Both the position numbers and the translations under genes were made by a program. Source: Guadua angustifolia (Eukaryota; Streptophyta; Magnoliopsida; Poales; Poaceae). Taken from it: a stretch of DNA of 64,000 nt. Below are positions 13,385 to 24,285 of the stretch, piece by piece. The stretch covers positions 78,534,437 to 78,598,436 of the forward strand of contig CM070500.1 in NCBI GenBank assembly GCA_036346375.1, written 5' to 3'. The notes beneath the pieces are model-generated. The model worked only from the letters and a program-made list of their open reading frames with translations. It did no database searches and was not told the DNA's origin. Each line of letters starts with the position of its first letter. Positions within the stretch are counted from its first letter, which is position 1.

Positions 13385-13627
13385 GACAGAAGTTAGCCTT
13401 CTTCTGAATTTGGATCATAATTCAACAAAAACTAAGTCACCGAAATATACAAAATTTTGGCATGACCTCTCTAGTAAATAGGACATCCACTCAGCAGGCA
13501 AAAAAACATTTGTAGTTATAATATATATATCAATCTCACAAACCAAAAGAAGACATTCTAGCAGATCCTTAGATAATCAATCACACATCCAACGGCAATT
13601 TGTAAACTACGCAATGACATACAACAC
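13385..13627. repeat. LTR-derived direct repeat inside CACTA, copy 1
   Basis: Starts GACAGAAGTTAGCCTTCTTC and is nearly identical to 16147-16390. From AAACTAAGTCACCGAAAT onward it is homologous to the start of the solo LTR at 21592-21760 (shared ATTTCGGCATGACCTCTCTAG-like phrases and the CACACATCCAA block). The CACTA element therefore carries two copies of a composite segment with a piece of a TGTAACACCC-type LTR. Confidence 0.85.
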
Positions 13628-13966
13628 ATTTCAACCGCAAAACACACCCTCCTAATCATGCCTACCCAAAAATATAATCGGCTAGGATGCTAAATAGGAT
13701 TAGTATTGCACTTGGAAGGATTACTATCACAGTTATTCTGCTGATGATGATTCAGGCCTTCTTCGCATTCAAGCTGCCCAAAATAGGTTATCTTTTGAAT
13801 TCTTCCTCATGCTCCTATCCTTGAGCTCCGCAATTTGGTCTTCCCAAGATCTCCTCCACCAGCATTTCTTCCGGTCCTATGGTTAACACAAAGATGCCAA
13901 TTACAGAGAGTATCGTAAAAGGTCAGAGAATGAAATTCTTCATACTTATAGAAAATATGGACTTAC
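13628..13966 (-). other. CACTA interior downstream of the SR exon, possibly exon-like
   Basis: Around 13745-13870 the minus strand has an open stretch (including RRSWEDQIAELKDRSMRK) that looks coding-like, but I cannot assign it to a family. The remainder is intron-like AT-rich sequence. Confidence 0.3.
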
Positions 13967-14016
13967 AAAGATATTTCATATCATCATAATTTGTGTAGTC
14001 CACAATCCCTATGGTC
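13967..14016 (-). pseudogene. captured exon of an SF2/ASF-type SR splicing factor (RRM2)
   Basis: A 50 bp exon-like segment preceded by an ACAG acceptor and followed by a GTAAG donor on the minus strand. It translates to TIGIVDYTNYDDMKYL, which matches the start of the second RRM of plant SR34/SR30-type SR proteins (the family reads G(V)VDYTNYDDMKYA(I)). SR proteins bind exonic RNA and recruit spliceosome components in the nucleus. Only this exon is recognisable and no start codon or other domain is near, so it is a captured fragment, not a gene. Its intron-flanked form shows DNA-level capture. Assignment rests on 16 residues with correct splice signals. Confidence 0.72.
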
Positions 14017-14731
14017 CTGTAACAAAATAAAACATAGGTCAAGATCTTGTGACTAAAAAACTAAATGGATGGATTATTGGCTTTATTGCTTCAGATAGCT
14101 TTGCAAATGTACCATATTGCTAATGGAAAACAAGAATGCCACACCAATCAAATCGAGGAAATAAATGCCTCACAACTCGAGCGTAAACAATAATGGTATG
14201 AAATATGACGAACAGAGCTAAAGGGACTTGGTATATAGGAAAACCATGTAAAAAGAGTAATTTGTTGGACTTGATTAGGAATCACAAAATTGATTTTGTC
14301 GGGTGTCAGGAACAAGAAAAAAAAAGGATTTTGAACAACTAATAATTGAATGGGTTTGCGGTTATAGGAATTTTGCTTGTGATCGACTTAGTTATTCATA
14401 AACTTCAGGAGGTATTCTTGAGGGAATAGATAACTCTCCGATTCATTTTGAGTTAAGGTTCTCATCCATATTTGTAACAATCAAAGCATAGCGCCTTGAA
14501 TGTGGAGTTGAACTTTATGACTTCACCAAATAACACAACACTTGCGCTAAGCACCAAGTCATTTACTTCTTCCGCTTTGAGTTACATACAAAACCGATAT
14601 AAATTATATAGTACTTGCTGAATACTAACAAAGGAAACTTATATCATCATTCATGCATGTTCAAAAAATGGCAGCATAGGCTATAAGTTGCAAGAGGAAT
14701 ATATTGGTTCATAAATGATAGCATTACTTAC
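14017..14731. other. CACTA interior between captured fragments
   Basis: AT-rich and intron-like. No exon recognised. Confidence 0.5.
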
Positions 14732-14797
14732 GAGAATAATCTTGGTTTCATCCAAGTCCCTCTGAATTTTCAGCAACTTGTCGGCCTCTGCAGGATC
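14732..14797 (-). pseudogene. YKT6: captured exon of SNARE YKT6
   Basis: A 66 bp segment with a TTGCAG acceptor and GTAAGT donor on the minus strand. It translates to DPAEADKLLKIQRDLDETKI followed by IL. This is the start of the R-SNARE (longin-SNARE) motif of YKT6, almost unchanged from plant YKT61/62. YKT6 is a prenylated SNARE acting in Golgi and vacuolar membrane fusion. The flanking longin domain and the C-terminal CCxxL-type end are absent. Both splice signals are intact, so this single exon could be included in a chimeric transcript. The neighbours are unrelated gene fragments in the same orientation. Confidence 0.88.
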
Positions 14798-15860
14798 CTG
14801 CAACAAAAATAATTGGAAGACAAAGAAATTAAATTATTGACAAAACAAGCATTGCTTAGCCAGAGAAACCATGCAGAAAATCAATAAGAACAAAATAATA
14901 AATGTAATACTTGAGGTATATATTTCAAATTTATATAAATATCCCTGAAAACTAGAGGTGCAGCAACCATTTGGTTGCATACAAGAATCTTATACAAACC
15001 CTCTCCCTGGATAAGCTAGTACCTACAGTTTAAAATAGCTGACGTTTTAGCAAGATGATTTTGGTTCCAAATAATTGATGCTTCGGTTTTTCAAGACAAC
15101 ATTTTCCACCAAATGAACCTATTGATTGCTTATACACAGTGTTGAGAAAACCATGTCAATAATTGAACCATTAACTCTTTGTTCTATGTATATGGAGCCA
15201 AAACTACAAGTAATTCTGTTGAGAATGTTAGTTCATAGTGGACAACTAGCGATGACATGGCTGAAAGGGAATTAAGGAATCGGATGTGGGAGATTGGACT
15301 ACGATCGAACGAAGCGAACTTCGATGTAAGAGACTTAATCCTTCCTTGATTGATTGAAAATTGATACATGCTATCCCTTTATAGGGACAACTTGACTTAG
15401 CCCTAAAAACAATCACCAAAGTTTGGGAAAGTTATCTCTAATACATGGAATACATCGAAGGAAATAAACCCACTAAGCAAGATTCTTAAGATCTTATCTC
15501 TAGTTTCCAAAAATTGCTACACCGGCGACCCACACAAACAAAGAGACAAAGCGCCACTGACTATATGAACAACGTTGTTAAACAACAAATTTGGACCAGA
15601 GAAAGTATTATGGATACAGGATGAAGTTTTCAGTTCGTACCCATGCGCATGGAAAAATATTTATACATTTGTTTGTTCTATTAGTTGTAATGCATTTAAG
15701 CATTGCCTTGGAAATAAAAATTATGAACTAAAAAATCCAAGGCACTCAACAGCCTGCCTAGAATGTAAATTCACTACTTCCAAAGCTACAATCCCAAAAG
15801 AGTTGCCTATTCCAGTAGTGATAGAAAATGTTACAAATGATTAAATGACGAGGGTTAGGG
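14798..15860. other. CACTA interior, no exon recognised
   Basis: AT-rich sequence with one open frame of 89 codons (15575-15844, +) that resembles no family I know. Could be introns or intergenic DNA captured with neighbouring fragments. Confidence 0.45.
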
Positions 15861-16146
15861 AAGTATGTGTGCGAGTGTGCCTTCGTCTTTGGACGGATCG
15901 GCATCGGCCGGTAAAAGTGAGGGCGACGGTGCAAGGGCGATTTAAGAGGATGAACTCATGGCGGCGGGCATCGAAGTAGCCAAGTGGCTCACGTCCCGAC
16001 GCTTTGCAAGACCACCGCCGCTGCTGCCGCCCGCGACGAGGAGGAGGAGGAGGAGTCGCCTGGGGTTTTGAGCACCAGCAACGCCGTGATCTTCATCGGG
16101 GAACCTAGGTGGCGGAAGGAAGGTGGGGATTGGACGCGATGCGATG
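15861..16146. other. GC-rich first-exon-like segment inside CACTA
   Basis: A sharply GC-rich block with GAGGAGGAGGAG repeats, open on both strands, directly abutting the second LTR-derived repeat at 16147. On the + strand a frame begins MAAGIEVAKWLTSRRFA, but I cannot assign it. Such islands are typical of first exons and promoters of grass genes, so a sixth captured gene is possible. Confidence 0.4.
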
Positions 16147-16390
16147 CGACAGAAGTTAGCCTTCTTCTGAATTTGGATCATAATTCAACAAAAACTAAGT
16201 CACCGAAATATACAAAATTTCAGCATGACCTCTCTAGTAAATAGGACATCCACTCAGCAGACAAAAAAACATTTGCAGTTATAATATATATATCAATCTC
16301 GCAAACCAAAAGAAGACATTTTAGCAGATCCTTAGATAATCAATCACACATCCAACGGCAATTTGTAAACTACACAATGACGTACAACAT
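16147..16390. repeat. LTR-derived direct repeat inside CACTA, copy 2
   Basis: Nearly identical to 13385-13627, beginning at the same point (GACAGAAGTTAGCC) but with different flanks on both sides. Similarity ends near 16390, where a partial second copy of the CDPK EF-hand sequence begins. Confidence 0.85.
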
Positions 16391-16745
16391 AATTTGTATC
16401 CACTTCAAAGAATGTTTTTTTAATTGATGTCAAGCAAGAGCTAATGGAGATACTTAGGCATTTATTGGAGTTACTCACATGATCTCAGATCCACTTCAAG
16501 AATGATTTCTTTAATTGTTGTCTCATCACCCATATCATACTTCTTCGAGCTTCTTCCAACTCATCAACTATTATGTACCAGACAAAAATTGCAAGCAAGA
16601 AGCTAGTTAATTAAAAAGTCAAAGTTCCCAGATTAATTTATAAAAAGTTAAGAGGAGAATCACATTACCCGCTGTGGTCCTTATCAAAGTATTCAAAAGC
16701 TTTAAATATGTTATCTTCCTTGTCGAGTCTATTCATCTTCATTAC
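16391..16745 (-). pseudogene. captured exons of a calcium-dependent protein kinase (EF-hands)
   Basis: On the minus strand the first exon (about 16745-16669, then GTAATG donor) gives NRLDKEDNIFKAFEYFDKDH followed by SG. This is the third EF-hand region of plant CDPKs, with the D-x-D-x-S/G loop start visible. The next exon (about 16578-16479, GTGAGT donor) gives VDELEEA, then, after a one-base deletion, KKYDMGDETTIKEIILEVD, leading into EF-hand 4. The acceptor of that exon is CTG instead of CAG. A partial duplicate of the exon end (reading EVDTN-like) lies at 16394-16434. CDPKs are Ca2+-activated Ser/Thr kinases. Here only part of the calmodulin-like domain survives, with a frameshift, so it is a dead fragment. 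The family call is firm. Confidence 0.86.
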
Positions 16746-17059
16746 AACCGAGTTCATCTACTCTTATTGTAACGTTTGGGAATCATATTATTTAGGGTTA
16801 TTCTGTTACCAGGATTTATTTGCAAAACATGATGAAATAAGATTAATTCTTCATAATGCGATAGTCTATACTTTGGTAAACACTCCTTGGCTGATTTCAT
16901 GAATTTTGGTGTTTATATGAAACATTATATTCATTGCTGAAAAAGCTTTCATAGCATTAAAAGTTTATGCTTTGGAATTGGCTAGAAATTTTAATTAACA
17001 CTTAGGGGTATTGTAATAACAATATTTAGATGCAGAGCAAGAAGAAAATAAGATATTCT
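16746..17059. other. CACTA interior between CDPK and RDR fragments
   Basis: AT-rich, intron-like, no recognised exon. Confidence 0.5.
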
Positions 17060-17955
17060 TCCAAAGAGTATATAAGGTTCATCCATGTTCCACCCAGATT
17101 CAGTGCGAATGAAGTAGCACCTGACAGGTGAAGTGCATTTCTTGTTTTTCTCTTCTTTTTCTCCTCTTTACCGCCATCCTTGTAAACCGAGAAAGGACAT
17201 CAATCAATAAAGATCATCCAACAAACAAAGTTAGCAACCACGGACATCCATGTCTTATTGTCAAGTGTACCTGTGTCTTATTGTCAACCTCATATTGATG
17301 CTATTTTCCAATTTGTACATATTTTCAATGTTACTATGCTAATTTTTCCAAGCATAGAATGACACCACATTTCCAATGGAAGTAACAAACAAACAATGGA
17401 TGTATACAAAAGATGGAAATCCTAACACATTTACCAAGTAAATGAGTGGAATTACCAATCCACGACTGTCGTTTCCTTGATAAAAGTATGGATTTACCTT
17501 GCCATTTCATACTCCATACAACCAAACAAAATCTCACTCCATCACATACACTTACAACCAACCCATTTGTGCCATCCCATGCAGGAATGAACTCATTCAC
17601 CCAACCAAACACACCTTAAATTCATGTCATAAAGAAAAGCCTGACAATTATTTATGTGAAGCCACCAAAGCACTTACTCTAGTGGAATAGCATAAAATGC
17701 AAAAATCATGTCTACATTGCACACATTCATCAACTTGCCACACTTGATCATAAATTTAAATAGATTCTGCATTACAAGAAAAGAGAAACTTACTGAAAAA
17801 TCGATAGCGGCGCAAACCCAAAAAAATACCATCTTCAGCGACCTTATGGTAATGTTGACAGTACGTATCGAAGTCAGTCTTGGTGTCTTTCTCCATAAAC
17901 TTTACTACGAGGACGTTGTCATCACCAACTATTTTCTCAGAGATGAGTCCTCGTA
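17060..17955 (-). pseudogene. captured exons of an RNA-dependent RNA polymerase (RDR3/4/5-like)
   Basis: The upstream exon (about 17955-17794, GTAAG donor) reads KIVGDDNVLVVKFMEKD and, later, KVAEDGIFLGLRRYRFF. The downstream exon (about 17186-17060) reads KDGGKEEKKK, then after a frame change CTSPVRCYFIRTESGWNMDE. The order GDDNVL, GLRRYRFF, KDGGKEEKKK, CYFIRT is that of plant gamma-clade RDRs (RDR3/4/5), N-terminal to the catalytic core. RDRs copy RNA into dsRNA for siRNA production. The catalytic DFDGD-type motif is not present here. The frame change and the absence of other exons make it a fragment. The family call is from memory of conserved strings and should be checked by protein search. 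Confidence 0.72.
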
Positions 17956-18233
17956 TTTTCTACATATGGCCCCTGCTTCCAAATCAAATAAGGTCAAACA
18001 TACAAGGATGGTCCTTAACTTCCTCGAAAAAGAATTTGAACATTAAACGCAACATTTGTCGATTTTGGTCCCTTAACCCATTAATATCATTGACATTAGT
18101 CCTTTTAAGTATTTCTACTAAAATCTTATGCATGATCTCGCCAATTTATAATACAATGTGATCACATGAATATCATGCTACACAATTAGCCATGAGTTTC
18201 TACAGCTTGAAGTACTTGAAGGATATCACTGCT
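17956..18233. other. CACTA interior between RDR and RecQ fragments
   Basis: No exon recognised. The overlapping ORFs on the + strand here are antisense shadows. Confidence 0.5.
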
Positions 18234-18973
18234 ACACAATGAGCTTCATCAATAACAATTCTAGAAAGATGGCCTCGTGAATATACATTTTCCAATTGTC
18301 TCAATAGAGCATCACTCCTATTCTCAGGAAACCACTACCGGTTATACAAATACCTTGATAGAACACATGTAAATGATACATCGACAAAAGAAGGTCAGAA
18401 TCGCTATGCCAAACTAACAGAGAAATTAAGACTTTGAATATATTCAGGAGTACCAATATAGCATGCCAGGGAAAACAATAATTGTAACAACAACCAATTT
18501 TGATCTGGAAAACGTGAACTTCTGGATAATAGTTGCAGGTCATATGAAGTTTTAAGTTTGAGAGTTACACTATATTACAAAAGGATAACTTTGAAACGGC
18601 GGTCAGGAGATGATGTTGTTGGATCCAAATATAACCACATGAGACTTGTAAGCCACAATTTGCAACACTCCAGTTATTTAGCTATTTTTTCTGGAGTGAC
18701 ATACAACAACTTGTAGGTGCATGTACAAGACATTAGTCCTCTTAATATTTCCTGCTGCTCAGACCACTCCATGCTGGCACTGAGATAAGCTGCAGGAATA
18801 TTTGCCTACTCCAGATAGGTGGTGAATAGTCAGAAATGCATCAAGAAATATGTACAAGGAAATGGAACTATGAAACAATTAATTACTTGTAAAAGATGCA
18901 TGATCTGGTCTTGGATGAGTGAAACCAGAGGAGAAACTACTAATGTTATGCCCTCGTCAATAAGAGCGGGAAG
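18234..18973 (-). pseudogene. captured three-exon segment of a RecQ helicase (BLM/SGS1/RECQL4-type)
   Basis: Three exons lie in correct order on the minus strand. Exon A (18973-18887, AG acceptor, GTAATT donor) reads LPALIDEGITLVVSPLVSLI then QDQIMHLLQ, the RecQ motif Ia region. Exon B (18805-18674) reads ANIPAAYLSASMEWSEQQ, then later YKLLYVTPEKIAK before a stop. Exon C (18317-about 18234) reads SDALLRQLENVYSRGHLSRI then VIDEAHCV, the DEAH box (motif II). RecQ helicases unwind recombination and replication intermediates in the nucleus. Motif I (Walker A) and everything after motif II are missing, and the exon B donor is lost. Introns are kept, so capture was from genomic DNA. No function is expected. 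The family call is firm. Confidence 0.9.
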
Positions 18974-19969
18974 CTGCAAATTAATATGACTATGAGCATT
19001 AATGCCGAATTGAGGAAATAAAATCATGTAGATGGAGTTAGCAGTCAATCCTGAATAAATCACTATGTTGAAATTTCCTACAATAACATTGATTATCTCA
19101 CAACTAGCACCCGATAAAACTCTTCTCAAGACTATCTTCCTTGTACATTGATGGATAAAAATTGTAGTACCGTTTGGCCAGTAGTGCCATACATGTGAGC
19201 ATTAGAAAAGAGAAAAGAGAAAATACTTCATAAAAATCACCACTCAAGAGGCACTATACCAGCAACAGAATTTTCAAATAATTATATCATATCGAAGACT
19301 CTGCTACCCTTTTTTCCTCAACTCTCCGATTCTAAATACAATCAAGTGGCAGGAGTTAAACATTATGTAGCATTTGTAGCATTTCAAGGTGGTTGAGCAA
19401 CAACAGAAAATATAAGGTCATCTGGAGCATACGCAAAACATAGAATGCATAATACCCATGAATTCCGAACACACCTATTGAGCAAAGGACTTCATAGAAA
19501 CCTCACCATGCATATAAGTATGCCTTCACAGATATACACATGTAATTCTAGCAAATCTGCACAAGCCGCATCAAGGAAATGTGATGCACCATAAAATTTG
19601 TGATGCTAGTGCATACAGGATATACTAATATATATACAAGTCTCGAACACCGGATCAACACATATAGTTTCAATATCGACACAAGAGATTAGAGTCAATA
19701 GGAATCCATATACATCAAGAAGTCAATAACCCCAACACACAAAATTCGCAATACGTTGATTCTTATTCTCACAAACTCATACATATGCATATTTACCTCG
19801 TGAACACAAAGCACAGAGGACCAAGTGATTGGATCATATACATACCTTATACAATGTAAAGAAGTACACCAAATTTTAAGCATACAATTTCGTGAACAAT
19901 CGACTAGAACCAAAATGATCGATACATCCAAGTAGTAGAATGAGAGGAGGCCACTTAGCTTAAGGGAGA
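18974..19969. other. CACTA interior, no gene recognised
   Basis: AT-rich sequence upstream of the RecQ fragment. The 140-codon minus ORF at 19695-20117 has no known features and mostly spans non-coding-like sequence. Confidence 0.45.
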
Positions 19970-20734
19970 AGTGTCCATGGCCGACCCGGCCGGTGGCGCG
20001 TGAGGCCGAGTGCTTATGGGCGCTGGTCTCCCCTATCGGAGTAGAGGTGGTGGTGAGTCCATGGATCACCGGACTCCCCTGCCACAATATTGACGCCGCC
20101 GTGGTGATTGAGGCCAACCAGCAGACGCCGATCGAGCAACCGTGGCTGGGAAAGGGAGTAAGAGAAGAAGAGAGTGAGGGAGTGGAGAAATGAGGAGGTA
20201 GAGGAGAAAGAGAGGAGAAGGTTACTCACCTCGGGACCACCGGAGAAGAGCTCATGGCGCCAGGCGTGAGAGGAGACCTCACACGGATTGCAAGGACGAG
20301 CCACGAAAGGCTCAAGAGCGAAGATGACCACCGGATCCGGCGATGGTGCGGAGCAGCAGGCTAGCCTCGGCCGAGGCCGAGGCGAGGCACAAGCGAAGCG
20401 TGGCGCAGAGAGGCGGCGCTGGGGAGAAGGCGGCGGCCGAGCCGAGAGGCGCAGGAGGCAAGTGGCTTGAGGTAGAACCCGTGGCGGCAAGGTGCCCGAG
20501 GGTTAGCTCAGGAAAACGTGAGGGAAAGAGGAGGGATTAGGTGCTGCGCCGGGAGGATGGGGCGGTGGCATGGGGCGAGGGCGGGCTTGGCGCAAGCAAG
20601 CAAGGGGGGGCGAGGCAGACTGGGTGAGAGGCGCCGATCGAACGAAGAGAGAGCTAGGTCAGGGAGACGCGCGCGAAGAGAGAGAGAGGGAGACGCGCAC
20701 GAAGAGAGAGAGGGAGATGCGCGGGCCGGGTTAA
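19970..20734. other. GC-rich promoter/first-exon-like segment near the right end of CACTA
   Basis: An abrupt change to GC-rich sequence with GAGAGAGAG and GGCGAGGC repeats, open in several frames on both strands. It lies just inside the right subterminal block and upstream of all captured exons, which read away from it. In plant CACTA elements such a block can act as promoter for internal transcripts. The frame MPPRVLPQATC on the minus strand (20490 down) is unassigned. Promoter activity is inferred from position and composition only. Confidence 0.4.
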
Positions 20735-20982
20735 CATAGTGTTAAATTCGTGGGCTACGCGGCCCACGAATTTAATTAAATTCGTGGGCTACACGGCCCA
20801 CGAATTTAATTAAATTCGTGGGTATTTACGTAAACCGATGAATTTAAATTATAAATTCATGGGTATTTTTTGGGCCCATGAATTTAATTAAATACGTGGG
20901 TTTTTTGTAAACCGACGAATTTGAATATATAAATTCGTGGGTGTTTTTTTGGCCCACGAATTTTTCACTGTTTCTTGTAGTG
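20735..20982. repeat. right subterminal repeat block and TIR of the CACTA element
   Basis: Palindromic units of AAATTCGTGGGC...GCCCACGAATTT recur (20744-20780, 20786-20812, 20819 on), followed by the right TIR ending TTTCTTGTAGTG. The inverted pairs could fold into hairpins. Confidence 0.92.
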
Positions 20983-21472
20983 TTTTAAGACTTATACCGG
21001 TATAGCTAAGGGAACAACCGTCGATGTTCACCCTCTACCTCCATCCCGTGGAGGTGCCTACTCTTACTGTCTCGCTCTCATCCACCTCGATGGATGGGAC
21101 TATGAGGTAGGACTTACTCTGTGGCGTTCCAGATTAGTCATAACTTTCTCACCGACCTCACTGGATTAGTTATGACTTTCTCACCGACCTGGCCCATGCA
21201 ATTTCTTGGATATGAATGAGAATGATGCATTGCTTCTCATTATATACATTACACATTCATTTAACCATCCACTAATACGTTTCATCTCATAAGCATTTCA
21301 TAATTGTCATATAAGCAAGTATGATGAATCAACAACAATGAGAAGAAAAAAAAGAATAGGGTGTTAAGTTTTAACATTAAATACCACCAAATCATCCTAC
21401 TATTTTACATGCACTTGCCTTTAACCGCAAGAAGTGAAGTGGTAGGAAGAAGAAGCCACTCCGGAAGCTACA

Positions 21473-24285
21473 TGTAACACCCCGGCGCCAAACACGCCAC
21501 GAATGCTACCAAAAACTCTAAATAACTACTGACACCTCTAGTGGAAAAGACTCAAACGAATTCAATCTCTAAACTCTTAATCCGCTTAAAACTAAGCCAC
21601 CGAATTTACAAAATTTCGCATGACCTCTCTAGAACAGAGGACATCCACTCAAGAGACAAAAGAACAAAAGCAGCTTATAGGATATATCAATCACTCAAAA
21701 TAGAATGAAACATTCTAGCAGTGTCCTTAGATAGTCAATCACACATCCAAAAGAAATTAATAAACTTCACCACGACAACAACACATTACAACCAAATTAA
21801 TTACATCCGAATTAATGAATTGGTTAAATGAATGGTTGGAGACCAAGTCGCACGTGATACTACTCCCACTCGACGAGCCACCTTCAAAGTACCTAAGACA
21901 AGAAACAAACAAGCGTGAGTCCAAGACTCAAAGAAAGTGCAACAAGTAGACAAAGTAAGGAATTAGACTAAAATACAGCTACTTCAAGACATAGAGTAAC
22001 AATTTCTTTAATTGGCATCCGTAAATAAAGAAAGCAGTTGAATTCATAAAAGATTCAAAACATGAGAGCACGATGACTTCATCATTTAACATAACCATTA
22101 CTTAACTGAAAACATCCAGTAACAGAAGCAGTAATTGAGTCCACTTACCGCAACCAACTCGAAAACGTAACAAAACTTACCTATGCCTCAACAATCATTC
22201 CTAGATGAGCCCCCGACTCAATCCTCAACCTGTTCTTTCCATTCTCATCAAATAACATGTATCAATTGCAACACACAATGCAATGAAATGCTTCATACTT
22301 TCATGCTCAACATGCAACCTTTTTGCTTATACCGGTATAGCTGAGTGCACCCTCGTCGGAGTGCACCCTCTCATTCCCAACCATCCCGTGGCGAGGCCTA
22401 CTCTTACTGACTCGCTTCCATCTGTGGATGGGACTACGAGGTACGACTTTTGTACTCACTACGTGTGGGTACAGAGGCCCACATCGACATGGGTCGCCTC
22501 TTCTGTAATGAATGCACATATGCAAATGATGCTTATAAACAATTTATACACGGTTTCGAAATCATTTGCTCTGAACTATGACAAAAATATAAGCATAAGC
22601 ACAACACGGTTCCATTCTCATCATCAGTAGTGGGGAACACCCCAAAACCAATTATTACTAATATATCATAGCAATTGTTACTTTTATTGCCACAATATGC
22701 ATTCTCATAAAATGAACAATTCTAGTATTTCTCATAGACACAAATCTTCATTATAAGAAATTTCATACTATGATCCATTCTTTAGCTATACTCATAACAC
22801 GATTATTATTTGTGTTTGCATGAGCATTAACCCATTTCTTAATGCAAACCGCAGCGTAAACATACACATATAACAAGCAAACAACTCAATACCCTAATAA
22901 GGGTATAAGTGATTCACTTACATCCATCCTTTCGACCTCTACATCGAAGAGCAAACATTGAACTAGACGTATTCGTAACTTGATTTAAACAATAGTATGC
23001 AATTAATCGTAACGCAAGCATTCATCTCATTTCCCCTAATAGCAATATAAGGGTTGCACTTGCCTTTACCGACGCCATGAGGCAACTCAGGTTGAGGTCA
23101 CCCCAAGACACTCTCCTGAAAAACAACGTTACACAAGAAACAATCAAAAACCGACTCAGAACAACATTGCTTAACCCACTCCCAAAACTCAAAAAACAGA
23201 AATATGTCCAACCGGGACAGCAGCGATCCAACGAGCAAAACTTTTGATTCGCTTAACCAAATAGAGTGAACTCAGCTCCTAATCAACCATAAGAGGATGA
23301 CCTACATCTATCATAAAGCCAATCATGCGGGAGATACCTCGAGGACCTCCAAATCGAACACTAAACCCCAACTGAAAGTTGGAGCACGCTGCAGATTTTC
23401 AATTTCAGCACCGAGACTTCTAAATAGTGTAACTTTTGATTGGCTCAACGGATTTTCGAGTTCTTGTGCTCAAAACGACCGTGAGGAGACAAACTACATA
23501 TATATCATAGCCATTCACTCAGCTAATGCACTTGCAGTTCCCAGATCGAAGATGAACATAGACTGTACCAATCGCGACAAGAATTGGATAGCACTCGGTA
23601 AAATAGCCATAACTTTCAAACTGCTAAACAAAATTTAGTGATTTCAGTCTCTATTGAAAGGTAATTCGATTATCTACAACTTTTGCAACAACCAAGCCCC
23701 CAGGAAATGCTTCTAACGCCCTCGAATCGAAGCCCTAACAGAGGGACGAAAATCTGCCCGAAACAGCACAGTGCTCCGTCCAACCCTAGACCACATTTCC
23801 CTCCAAAATCCCCAAATCTAGGAACCCTAGGACCACCCTACCCAGCTAGGACCTCCATTAGAGCAGCAAGCACACCTCAAAACTCCCAAATACTCACCTC
23901 CAAGCTCTTGAGGAAGAAGAGGAAGGGGAGGGTCTGCTGCTCACGAAGGGGAGGAGGAGGGCTAGGGCACCATGGAGGAGGAGGCGCTGGAGAGACCGAG
24001 CTGGGGGAAGAAGGTGCGTCGGCCAGGGAGGGCTGCACCAAGGCTTCAACCAGGGAGAGGAGGCTTGAGTGCTGCCAAGAGGGGAAAAGCCAGCCTCTAA
24101 GTCGCCAGGAGGGGGAGGCGCAAGGGGAGGGGAGCTGCAACCCTTGCTGTGGTCAGGTGGGAAAGAAAAACATGAGGCCGGGTAAGGGAAAGGAGGAGTA
24201 GAGAGAAAAAGGAAAAAGGGGAGGGGTGGGAGGAAAAATCAACTGCGACACTTCCAGGTCAGGGAAAAATTACTGCGGCATTACA
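21473..24285 (-). mobile_element. solo LTR of a related TGTAACACCC-type retrotransposon
   Basis: 2813 bp, TGTAACACCC to GCATTACA, flanked by CTACA duplications (21468-21472 and 24286-24290). The host site GAAG-CTACA-CCACC is intact at about 6240 in the left LTR. No internal region or second LTR is present, so unequal intra-element recombination left one LTR. It shares a conserved block with the host LTR (TACCGGTATAGCTGAG through GGGACTACGAGGTA, 22330-22446 versus 5771-5883) and a purine-rich tract at 23910-24240, but otherwise differs. It is therefore a separate family of the same lineage, oriented minus by these landmarks. Confidence 0.92.

Larger units (their letters stand above)
12645..20982. 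mobile_element. non-autonomous Pack-CACTA (En/Spm-type) transposon, 8338 bp
   Basis: Both ends start CACTACAAGAAACAG. The terminal inverted repeat runs 32 bp with one mismatch. A 3-bp duplication TTT flanks it (12642-12644 and 20983-20985), and the empty site is preserved in the other LTR near 5754. Subterminal regions carry many TTCGTGGG/CCCACGAA motifs in both orientations, as CACTA elements do for transposase binding. I recognise no TnpA or TnpD coding sequence, so it depends on an autonomous partner. The interior holds exon fragments of at least five plant genes in one orientation (13967-18973), plus two pieces of LTR sequence. Two GC-rich segments resemble first exons or promoters. Confidence 0.95.

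Noticed and set aside
20014..20490. 158-codon minus-strand ORF
   Set aside because: GC-rich, low-complexity translation without domain resemblance. It overlaps ORFs in other frames and is treated as a GC-rich regulatory or first-exon-like block.
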